Below are positions 53,385 through 63,139 of a DNA stretch of 64,000 nt, in pieces. The position numbers were made by a program, and so were the translations under genes. The DNA comes from Euborellia annulipes (taxonomy: Eukaryota; Arthropoda; Insecta; Dermaptera; Anisolabididae). The first letter of the stretch is position 1. Each line of letters begins with the position of its first letter. The stretch covers positions 20,010 through 84,009 of the forward strand of contig JAKCPI010005713.1 of NCBI GenBank assembly GCA_023213315.1, read 5' to 3'. The notes beneath the pieces are model-generated. The model ran no database searches, was not told the DNA's origin, and saw nothing but the letters and a program-made list of their open reading frames with translations.

Positions 53385-53560
53385 ATTTGTTTCAAAGGTT
53401 TTATTAATTAAAAAATTAACATTTGATACGTATTTCGACAATTCCTTGCCCTGTAATCACTTCTGATGATGACAAGGAATTGTCGAAATACGTATCAAAT
53501 GTTAATTTTTTAATTAATAAAACCTTTGAAACAAATAACCTAGTGTTTAATTTGTATATT
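53385..53560. repeat. Foldback with intact hammerhead core (HH-7)
   Basis: Long arms (AAAGGTTTTATTAATTAAAA and complement) surround CTGATGA at 53463-53469. A GACAA-GGAA-TTGTC stem-loop (53471-53484), GAAA (53485-53488) and the self-complementary ATACGTAT then C follow. Core bases are all consensus; the no-loop stem III would favour a dimer. Confidence 0.7.
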
Positions 53561-53647
53561 TAATTTTAATTTACAAAATATTTCAACCAGAACCAACGGT
53601 CGAAAGTTTAAATCTTAGCAATAAGGGAGTCTCTGGTTGCTTAATAA

Positions 53648-54224
53648 AAAATCTGGTCGCACCAGATTTTTTGTGTTGAGAGATATTTAGTTTCCGACAG
53701 TAGGGTACATTTAAATTCAAGATGTAAAATTAATTAACATGAGAAAATATTTTATATTTTGTTACCATAGCAACAATTTCTCCTATCTTTCCTATGAAGT
53801 TCAAGAGTAAAGTGGTCTTCAGAAGATTTCAATGGCAAAATGAGAATATACCTGGTACATTTTAAAAAGAATCTAAAAAATAATTGATTTTTGAATTAAA
53901 AAAAAAAAAAAATCGTTTGAGCGAATTTTGAGAAAATCAAAAAAAAAAAAAAAACTGAAAAAGTACAAGAGTAAAGTACTAGTACTCTTTGGCCGATTTT
54001 GATTAAAAGCTTATTTTCACGCCTCAGGAGGGTACCTAACTTTAATATAAAATTTCCATTTCCTAGCTCAAACCCTTCATGCTTTAAATCCAGACCATGT
54101 CGCGAAAACCACTTTTTTGGATCCAGGGAACTTCAAAACGTGTATATCCATCAAAATCTCGACATCGAATTTTTGACATGAATCCAATACTTTCTCTCTA
54201 ATATATAGAGGTAATAGAAAGTAA
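53648..54224 (-). repeat. Family B, minus-strand near-complete copy
   Basis: Hairpin reduced to AATCTGGTCGCACCAGATT, then the full block order in reverse to ACTTTCTC/GAGAGAAAGT-type end at 54224. Diagnostic blocks: TTTCCGACAG, GTAAAGTACTAGTACTC, CATGTCGCGAAAACCACTTT. Confidence 0.8.
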
Positions 54225-55320
54225 AATTAATATTATTCCCCTAGTCCGTGTCTCCCTCTCTCTCTTTGTTCTAATTAAGCCCACATTCATCCATCTACAG
54301 TGTCCAGCCTACACATTCCTTGACATTTAACAGAAAATTGAATCGAAAAGTTGCGAGTGTCCCACCAACTTGGAAGGCATTCACTCACTCACTCCCTATT
54401 TCGCACAACTTTATTTATTTATTTTTTTGACGTAGGATCTCTAATCTGGTGTGACCCAATTAGAGCCACCTGGTTCCCCTCCACCCTGCACTATATATTC
54501 CTTCCTTCCTTCCTTCCTACTCCCTCTCTTCCCCCTTCCTCCAGTTCATTCATTCATTTGAAACTCTCTTCATTCAATCCAAAAACAGATCGATTTTCTA
54601 CACATTCCCCTTCTATCTCCTCCCCCACTCTCTTTCTCTTTCACTCCCTTTTCAATGAATGAATATACCGAATGAATGAAAAGGAAAAGGTATTAGAATT
54701 TTAAATATTTTTTTTTTTATGTCAGCTTATAAGGGTAGGCCAATATAATCAGTAACATGTGGGCTCTCGATCGACGTGGGCATAACAACCTGTCTTGTTC
54801 ATTTTATTTTTCAATTCACCTTTTATAAAATAATATATTTTGAGGGGGGACAAGAGTAAAAGTACAGGTCAAGCTAGTTATCAGACCGGCACTATAACGT
54901 CTCTCTAGCGTGCATAAAACTAATAAAATCTTGCTAGTATTAAAAAACAAAGATTAAATAAATATTATTCATTTGGGGCAGCAGTTTCGCTTCCAATCAC
55001 TGATCTACAGTAAATTTCCCAGACCATAAAAATAAATTTGTTAGTAACTTGAACAAGTTATTTTTTTTAATAACATATACCCTGGTATAGGCCTAATAAA
55101 AAATAAATTGAAGCAGATTCGAAACTGCATACAGTCACTCATTAATACTGGGGATGGGATGCAAACCCCTGACCTCTAGAACACAAGAGTCACACTGTTC
55201 TACGTCCCAGGGGCAAAAAAAAATATATAAAACAACACAAAAAATTTTAAATATATAAATCAAGACGAAACAGCACAAAAATTTATTATTAATCAAATTG
55301 TGTTTTTCTGTCCACGAAAA
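54225..55320. other. No gene seen
   Basis: Pyrimidine-rich from 54480 to 54650 ((CCTT)n at 54501-54520). A tRNA-like minus-strand head fragment lies at 55145-55215 (GGGTTTGCATCCC). The 103-codon frame at 54351-54662 is low-complexity Ser/Pro/Phe and not called. Confidence 0.35.
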
Positions 55321-55324
55321 TATT

Positions 55325-55560
55325 GCAGATGGAGGGAGGTGCATAACATTAATAAAATAAAGTAGAACTGTATTTTATTTTCAGGATTATTTAGATCCAA
55401 ACAACCAGACTGTAGTCACTTGATTTCTGCATTTTTTTTTATTTCAGACCTGATGATGGTTTAAAAGATGACCGAAACTATTGGTCGTCTGGATCTAATA
55501 AATCCTGAAAATGAAATACAGTTCTACTTTATTTTATTGATGTTATGCACCTCCATCTAC
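55325..55560. repeat. Foldback bearing HH-8
   Basis: Arms GGAGGTGCATAACATTAATA and TGATGTTATGCACCTCC, plus AAGTAGAACTGTATTTTATT and its complement, enclose the hammerhead-like motif at 55445-55491. Confidence 0.85.
55445..55491 (+). ncRNA. Hammerhead ribozyme-like motif HH-8, complete fold
   Basis: Stem I CAGAC (55445-55449) pairs with GTCTG (55487-55491). CTGATGA is at 55450-55456. Stem II GGTT/GACC (55458-55461, 55470-55473). GAAAC (55474-55478), a five-base stem III loop, then G-GTC (55483-55486) with expected cleavage after C55486. All universally conserved core positions are present. Hammerheads are known from Penelope-like elements and metazoan retrozymes. Self-cleavage is predicted, not shown. 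Confidence 0.65.
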
Positions 55561-57637
55561 AACATTTTTGCCCACAATTTGATTAGTGAATTTATAAAGT
55601 TTTTTTAGTCTTGGCATCAAAGAGCATTAAAGAATCTAGAAAATACTAGCCGAAAACTGTATCCTTAACGGAGAGTTTTATTTTTTGAAGAACTTATTAG
55701 CTGACTGCCCGGGTCCTTTTTATCTATTGTTTAATTTATAAAGAAATAAGAGACCGAGAGAAAAGCAAGCAGGCCTGACGCGCTTGATATGGAAAAGGGA
55801 AAAAGGCTGACATAAAGGAAAAAAAATGCCAGCTTTAGCTCGGGTAACTTGTGGTCGCCTTCCACGTACTCACTAGAAGTGAGCGGAATTTAATTTATAA
55901 AGTAATTATTAGCTACTTAATGATAATATTTTACTTGAATATTATTATTGGATTTTTCTTTGTAAATAATACAGTATTATAAAATTTTACATGCTACTTG
56001 TGACAGTTTGATGAAGCGAGCGATTTCGTTACCTGACTTTAACCATTAATAGGAGAGTAAGACCATCAGCTATATATTCCAGAAATTCTTAGGGCCGGGT
56101 GCTTCATGTATGGGTACTTAGTTGACCTTTAGTTAGTGTGAAATGCAGAAACCCTCTTCAGTATTAAAGATTTTGTGAAGCTAGCAATTTAATAAAGATA
56201 CATGAACTTATAAAAATTATTAAAAATAAAAATTGAAATTAATTTAAATAAATATTAATAAATTGAAATAATTTTACCAAAATTTAAAAATTTCAATGCG
56301 TTAACTGAAGTTAGGAGAATATATCCGACAGCCCTCGAACATAGTTCCAACGTGGATATTAGAATATATTCAAATAATCATCTTCAACACCTTGCGATAT
56401 ATCCTAGAAATATAAACCCTACTTACATAAAATGAATAATAACAATAAAAAAAAAAGGGATAGATTGCAGATTGTTTCTGTCATTTATATTCGTGAAGTT
56501 AGGATGCTGGTGCCAGTCTTGTGTTTCTAATATCAGTTCCTTGTTAAATCTTAAACAGAAATTGGGGCTTGAGCTAATTTAACATAGATCTAGGCTAAAA
56601 ATTCAACTTATATCCATATACATATTCTTGAAGCCTGGGTTATCCAATTGAAAGCAAAATTGGTACATCTGATGCAAGCGACCCTAACCTTTAACATATT
56701 CTAAAATATATCACATCCCATCATTTTATTTTTAAAAGAAGTTGAATCAAAATAAAAATAACAAATATATCTACTTCTTTTATCATCTTCAAGCATTAAA
56801 ATGTTAAGCCCAAAAAGAATTTGACAATAACAAAGCTACCCGTTCTACACATCAACAGTTATTTCAATGTGTGTGTCTAAATGTCTAATTCCAATGCCGA
56901 AAGGACAGCAAATTTTTTATGCTGCTTGGTGATTGATTTTATATGTATTTAAATGCTAGTGAGCGAGAAGAGATAAGTACAAATTCTTTTATTATTTGTT
57001 ATTCAATGGGCAATTCGAATGTTCTTCCGTCCACAATACGCACGTGTCCATTATATTATCGGTATGTCCTATTTTTTTTTACATATACCTCCAACATAAG
57101 GCAACGTTTAACAACACTTTTACTAACTATTAATAATATACCCTCTAAGGCAACAATTTTTTTTTTTTTTATTCAAATCTGCATGACTGCAAAATTTGAT
57201 TTACAATAAAAAAATAAACTACCCTAAAATAACAGTTCAAATCGACGACGCAGTAGAAATGCCTTATTAAATGTTTCATAACAAATTTTGTTAAGAAAAT
57301 TGAATATCAACTTGAATTCGTTATTCACCCTCGAATTTGTATCTATCGCTTTTATTTTCCAAATTTTTAAAAATTAATTTTCCCAACAAGCTTAGAGTCA
57401 AAATTTATAAATGTATCTGTATTTATCTTATAAATTTGTTCTACTTGTAATTTTAATTTTGATTAAGCAGTAAAATAATCATACTTTAATAATAAATCAT
57501 GAATATCAATTTCATACCAGCATTCAAAGAATCTTCGAAATCAGATCAACTCGAGCCGGGCAAATATAGAACCCCCCAATCCCAGCAACCAATTTCCAGC
57601 AGAAATCTTCAGTTCACTTTGTTCAGCTAATCTTTTT
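55561..57637. other. No gene seen
   Basis: About 2 kb of AT-rich sequence with no recognised repeats, the cleanest single-copy-like part of the right half. The 88-codon frame at 56943-57209 has no motif and contains long T-encoded Phe runs. Confidence 0.35.
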
Positions 57638-58276
57638 ACTTTCTCTTACCTATGTATTTATGTAATATATATGGTATATAGTGAGAAAGTATTGGATTCA
57701 TGTCAAAAATTTGATGTCGAGATTATGATGGATCTTCACGTTTTGAGGTCCACTGAATCCAAAAAAGTGGTTTTCGTGACATGGTCTGTCTGTGGGTGGG
57801 TGTGTTCAATTTAAACCATGAAGGAAATGAGCTAAGAGGTTGAAATTTTATATAAAGATTAAGGCACCCCCATGGGACGTGACACGAAACTTTTGAACAA
57901 ATTCGGCCAAAGAGTACTAATACTTTACTGATGTACTTTTTCCGTTTTTTTCGTTTTTCTCAAAATCCGCTGCATCGATTTTGCTTAAAATTTAAAAATC
58001 AATTATTTTTTAGATGCTCTTTAAAATGTATATTCTCATTCTGCTATTGAAATCTTCTGAAGACCACTTTACTCTTGCACTCAATAGAAAAGAGGAGAGA
58101 TGTCTTGCCAGGGTAACAAAATATAAATATTTTTCCATACTTATAAATTTTACATCTTGAAATTCGAATGTACCGTACTGTCGGAAACTAAATATATCTC
58201 GACACGAAAAATCTGGTGTGACTGGCGCACAGAACACAACTTTCGATTACCGAAGATAAGAGAAAGTTGTGTGTTG
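57638..58276 (+). repeat. Family B, near-complete copy
   Basis: From TTTCTCTTACCTATG to AATCTGGTGTGACTGGCGC, ACAGAACACAACTTTCGATT and GAAAGTTGTGTGTTGC, where the terminal hairpin is cut short. Confidence 0.78.
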
Positions 58277-58489
58277 CTTGTAGAACCATTTTCTACACAA
58301 CTTCTCGATCTCTATTCATATAAATGACAAAAATTGGATTAAAATTATATATTTGTATGATTATTTTTATTGAATATTTTGAACTTTTCCTTTGTATTGC
58401 ATCAAGCCCGAAATTACTCGACGGAGATTCACAGGTTTTATAACGTATAGAGAATTTTCCGAGGGTTTAGGTTTTAATATCAGGATGTG

Positions 58490-58725
58490 GTATATGGGCA
58501 GTAAGGCGAAAAAATAAAAGTCTATATTTTGTTGACGTTTTCGAGTGTCGATCGCACTCTTCATCAGGACAAAATTGTCAACCTCTAAACAGCAAGAGAA
58601 TATAGATTGATAAAGACGTTGCTACCCTGCCATGGTAACTAACATCAATTTTGTCATGACGAAGAGGGCAATCGGGACTCGAAATGTCGACAAAATAAAG
58701 ACTTATTTTTTCGCCCATATACCAC
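58490..58725. repeat. Foldback with hammerhead-like cores (HH-9)
   Basis: Minus strand: ATTTTGTC, CTGATGA (58567-58561), AGAGTG...CACTC stem, GAAAACGTC (58542-58534), then AACAAAAT. Stem I would be a 7-bp ATTTTGT/ACAAAAT helix after one mismatch. The plus-strand partner near 58656 reads ATGACGA...GAAATGTC and is degenerate. Confidence 0.65.
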
Positions 58726-59598
58726 ATCCTCATATTATAATATACTTTTTAGAGATTCAAGGTCCAGGTAGGGCCGAATCATGTGCTATTAAAAGAAAAA
58801 AGAAAATATCTCTTTTCTGTTGAGCTATATCCGTTTTATGGAATTTGTTCAAAGTCGAAAAAAACAATCTTAAATAAAACCGGATATCGAATTTATTTTG
58901 ATCTCTTATTTCTTTCTTTATTTTTTTTTATTCATTAAAATATTTCTATGGACTTCCTGTCTCTCCACTTTCGTTGTCTCTGTCTGATAAGAATATTGCA
59001 TTTCCTATGAGACATTCGAGAGAGCGAGAGAGAGCTTACATTGCCTTTTATATATTTGCTATTCAATTTTTCTCCCCCTTCCCCCCTCCCTCCTTCTCGT
59101 TCATTTCAATTCTAAAACTCTCTCTATGAATAAGAAGAAAATTGCAAAATCAATACTTATACTACTACAAGGTGATTTAGAGACCTTTCTTTTTTTTTTT
59201 TTTTTTATTTGAGAAATAAACTACTCACCTTGATTTTTCTTTTTTATATTGCGTGCTATTCATCTCCCCCCCCCTCCCCCATCCCTTTCCATGTTGAGAC
59301 AACTTAGTAAATAAAATTCTTGTACACTAGCATTTATATAATGAAAAATTCTATTAATTTTTAAATATTCATCAAATATTCTTGGTCAACACGATTTTTG
59401 GGTCTGGCTTCTGCATATGAAATTTTTGTTTCTCCTACGCTAAAAATAAAGGAAAAAATAATTTTTTTGTTCAAAATTTGTTTTTGTAGAAACTAGAATA
59501 ATTTTTTGAATTTTTGAGAAAAATCATTGATTTTTATATTTTTTTATAATTTTATTTTAAATTACGATTAGGAGATTTTTTTGCGATAAACATTAGCA
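58726..59598. other. No gene seen
   Basis: AT-rich with (GA)n at 59018-59036, poly-C runs at 59268-59278 and an 18-T run at 59189-59206. Confidence 0.3.
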
Positions 59599-59599
59599 T

Positions 59600-59848
59600 C
59601 AGGGGCGGATTAAAGGGGAGGGGGCGATCGCCCCCCCCCCCCGAGAAAAAATTCACAATGTTATAAAAACTAGTAATCTAAAGAAATTACGATTTCCGCT
59701 CTTTAATTTCAATTGAATTTGTTAACAATCAATTTAAATAAATAGGAAAGGGGTCTAAATGGCCATAGATGCCGACAAAGTCCTTAAATAAAAAAAATTA
59801 AAAAAAAAAACGCCCCCCCCCCGACAAAATTGCATTAATCCGCCACTG
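59600..59848 (+). mobile_element. hAT-like MITE family 1, copy b
   Basis: Exactly 249 bp like copy a, termini CAGGGGCGGATTAA and TTAATCCGCCACTG, flanks ATTAGCAT and AATAGCAT (7 of 8). Includes the SINE-2-like GATGCCGACAAAGTCCTTAA. Confidence 0.92.
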
Positions 59849-60000
59849 AATAGCATATGAATGTAAAATAATAACAATTTAAAAAAATGAATATTTTAGT
59901 ATTTCTTTTGTTTTAAACAAAAGCAAACTTTAAAAGCAAAAAATGGAAATTTATGTGTTTTTCGGTGCCTAGAATCAGAATTCCAGAACAGAAACAAATT

Positions 60001-60084
60001 TCAATCTGGAAGTTTACTCGTAGATCCTGCAGGTGATACTCCAGAATAAGACCTGCAGGATCTACGAGTAAACTTCCAGATTGA
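60001..60084. repeat. Perfect 34-bp inverted repeat
   Basis: Arms 60001-60034 and 60051-60084 are exact reverse complements, starting TCAATCTGGAAGTTTACTCG, around a 16-base loop. There is a PstI-like CTGCAG in each arm. No terminal duplication is evident. Confidence 0.9.
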
Positions 60085-60329
60085 TATCGATTAATCAATT
60101 TTCTCGTACAAAAATTTTTTTGTTGACCTGAGCAATGTTTTGTATTATTTTGGCCTAATGAGTATGAATTTAGTAGAGAAATTTTAATAATTAGTTGAGC
60201 CATTAATATTTTTAAGGTGTTGTGATCTTGAGCATTAAATAAAATAAAATTATAGTGATTGATTAAAAGATAAGGAGTATATTATAACTGTTAAAAGAGA
60301 GAAAAACACAAGAAGAAAATGCAGCCAAT

Positions 60330-60610
60330 GTAGTTTCTTTATTGAGATCAGCCCACGGCTAACGTTTCGGTCCTAAGTTTGGACTATTCTCAGAGCTGCT
60401 TCGATGCCGTTTCTCTCCATCTCCACTTGTTCTTGTCCGATTCTAACAGTCTTCTTGAAAATAATATTTTCTTTGGCTGGAGACTGTGTATAGTATTGGT
60501 GCTGGGTAGGCATCCAGGATTAGAAATAAAATACAAAATTTTATCTCATTCTGCTCGTCGACGTTTTGGGTGCTAATCGCCCCCTTCCTCAGGACTAAGC
60601 CGGTGTCAAT
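60330..60610 (-). repeat. Hammerhead-like cores HH-10 (two)
   Basis: Minus strand at 60400-60350: CTGAGAATAGTCC...GGACCGAAACGTTAGCC. At 60595-60550: CTGAGGAAGGGGG...CACCCAAAACGTC. Both deviate at one or two core bases. The first is an inverted partner of HH-11 at 63.06 kb, sharing TGCAGCCAATGTAGTTTCTT. Confidence 0.55.
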
Positions 60611-60669
60611 TATAACAATACGATGTCATTTGTTGTGATTTAAACATTTTTATTACAATGTGTAATTCT

Positions 60670-60950
60670 ATCTCAGCCAAAAACATCGGAGATGCAAAAG
60701 GGGCGCCTCGCATTATTTTTGCCCAGCGTCGAGGTGAAATCAAAAAAATGCGCCTCGCTTTTCTGATTTATATAAAAGCGAGGAAATATTTTCACTTAAA
60801 TAAAACCCCTACAGAATTTTATTTGTTTCATATATCCTCGCTTTTATATAAATCAGAAAAGCGAGGCGCATTTTTTTGATTTCACCTCGACGCTGGGCAA
60901 AAATAATGCGAGGCGCCCCTTTTTGCATCTCCGATGTTTTTGGCTGAGAT
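60670..60950. repeat. Near-perfect 115-bp inverted repeat
   Basis: Left arm 60670-60784 and right arm 60835-60950 differ by about one indel; the loop is 50 AT-rich bases. Arms start ATCTCAGCCAAAAACATCGG and include GAGGCGC and CGACGCTGGGC blocks, GC-richer than the surroundings. Confidence 0.92.
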
Positions 60951-61064
60951 TTCACTTCTTTTTGTGAAATATTGCATTTAAATATTATTTAATAATTTTT
61001 GTTTAATAAATATTAAGTTATCCCATGAATAGATATTTTAATATGCATTCCAAACAGTAAAAAA

Positions 61065-62154
61065 TAAATACATCGTTTGGTATTAATTCAAAACGATAAA
61101 CATAGGATTTCACCAAATTTTATAAAATTTTAGGTTTTTTATTTTTGTTATGTTAGTAGGATGTAAATACATCGTTTGGTATTAATTCAAAACGATAAAC
61201 ATAGGATTTCACCAAATTTTATAAAATTTTAGGTTTTTTATTTTTGTTATGTTAGTAGGATGTAAATACATCGTTTGGTATCTATTCAAAACGATAAACA
61301 TAGGATTTCCCTAAATTTTATAAAATTTTAGGTTTTTTATTTTTGCTATGTTGGTAGAATGTAAATACATCGTTTGGTATCCATTCAAAACGATAAACAT
61401 AGGATTTCCCTGAATTTCATAAAAATTTTAGGATTTTTATTTTTGTTATGTTGGTAGAATGTAAATACATCGTTTAGTATCCATTCAAAACGATAAACAT
61501 AGGATTTCACCAAATTTTATAAAATTTTAGGTTTTTTATTTTTGTTTTGTTGGTAGAATGTAAATACATCATTTGGTATCCATTCAAAACGATAAACATA
61601 GGATTTCCCTAAATTTTATAAAATTTTAGGTTTTTTATTTTTGCTATGTTGGTAGAATGTAAATACATCGTTTGGTATCCATTCAAAACGATAAACATAG
61701 GATTTCCCTGAATTTCATAAAAATTTTAGGATTTTTATTTTTGTTATGTTGGTAGAATGTAAATACATCGTTTAGTATCCATTCAAAACGATAAACATAG
61801 GATTTCACCAAATTTTATAAAATTTTAGGTTTTTTATTTTTGTTATGTTGGTAGAATGTAAATTCATCGTTTGGTATCCATTCAAAACGATAAACATAGG
61901 ATTTCCCTAAATTTTATAAAATTTTAGGATTTTTATTTTTGTTATGTTGGTAGAATGTAAATACATCGTTTGGTATCCATTCAAAACGATAAACATAGGA
62001 TTTCACCAAATTTTATAAAATTTTAGGATTTTTATTTTTGTTATGTTGGTAGAATGTAAATACATCATTTGGTATCCATTCGAAACGATAAAGATAGGAT
62101 TTCACCAAATTTTATAAAATTTTAGGTTTTTTATTTTTGTTATGTTGGTAGCAC
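61065..62154. repeat. 99-bp satellite, 11 units
   Basis: Units start TAAATACATCGTTTGG; the phase recurs exactly every 99 bp at 61065, 61164, 61263 and onward. Units 3-4-5 and 6-7-8 share unit-specific variants, so the array contains a trimeric higher-order repeat. The block ATTCAAAACGATAAACATAG is nearly invariant. Confidence 0.95.
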
Positions 62155-63045
62155 TTCTTATCACGTTAATCTATTGTATTTCTATCTGAAGGGATCTATC
62201 CTAAAATTTTTTATTCCATTAGGGATGAAAATTACTAATATTAATAGATATGTTCCTAGATGACGTCATCAGGGAGCAAAATAGTTAGAATTGTCTTTTG
62301 GCCATGTTAAAGATAGGACAAATTTGAAATTTTGAATACCTCTCAAAAAGTCACTTTTGATCCAAAATGAAATTTTATATCAAAGGTATCGGGTTTTTGA
62401 TAGTATCTATTTGTATTTTAAATTTCATCCAAATCGGTCCAGCTGGGAAACCTGTAGCTTTGTCTAAAAATTTGAAAATTGAAGAAAAGAATGAAAAAAA
62501 AAAAAAAAGAAAAAAAAGAAAAAAAAAAAAAAAAAAAAAAAAAAGGAAAAATAAGAGACTAACTTTTGACCTTCCGAAATTGGCAAAATCTCAACTTTGA
62601 GCCTCTGCCATTCTTTTTGGGACTGGAATTTTTTTTTGAATTTGTGCTCAAAATAATCCTTATTTATTCTAGTTTAATATAAAAAAAATTTGGCTCCGAT
62701 ATCTTAAAACCTTTTTGAGATATTCGCCCAGAAAGAGAAAAGTTTCTCAAAAAAATTTTTTCACGTCCCTATCTTTTATTAAGGATTTAAAATCATTCTT
62801 GATAATATAGTCTAGGGACGACTCGTCCATCTAAATGCAATGGGCCATTGGCATCTATTGGAATGTCAACTAAATGGTAGTATTAAGAGTTTCTTTGCTT
62901 TCTTTTGCTTTTCACATGCTCGGCGACGAGTCGCTCCCGCGACTCTTGATGTAGCAAGTATGCTTTCTTACAATACAAGATGTTGTTAAAGCAAATGTCT
63001 CGATTAGAATCTCTTCTTGAAAGTTTGATGTTGAAAGAAACAGCA
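62155..63045. other. No gene seen
   Basis: A TGACGTCATCA palindrome lies at 62260. AAATTTCATCCAAATCGGTC, CAGCTGGGAAACC resembles the tail of widespread invertebrate repeats. A-rich run 62490-62550. The frame 62367-62600 runs through this poly-lysine artefact. Confidence 0.35.
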
Positions 63046-63051
63046 TAGAAG

Positions 63052-63101
63052 CAGCTCTGATGATGGTCCAACCTTAGGACCGAAACGTTAGTCGTGGGCT
63101 G
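63052..63101 (+). ncRNA. Hammerhead ribozyme-like motif HH-11, complete core
   Basis: CAGC (63052-63055) can pair with GCTG (63098-63101) as part of stem I. CTGATGA at 63057-63063; stem II GGTCC/GGACC (63065-63069, 63077-63081); GAAAC (63082-63086); GTTA loop; GTC (63091-63093) with expected cleavage after C63093. The stem I side has an internal loop, as in natural type I hammerheads. A-rich AATAAAG follows at 63110. Confidence 0.6.
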
Positions 63102-63139
63102 AATCTCAATAAAGAAACTACATTGGCTGCATTTTTTTT

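Noticed and set aside
60658..60879. 73-codon plus-strand frame
   Set aside because: It lies wholly in the 115-bp inverted repeat and its loop; coding is not supported.
61065..62154. CRISPR array
   Set aside because: Units are contiguous 99-bp repeats without unique spacers, in a eukaryotic context; it is a satellite.
62367..62600. 77-codon frame with a hydrophobic start
   Set aside because: The second half is poly-Lys from A-rich DNA and the first half lies in repeat-like sequence.
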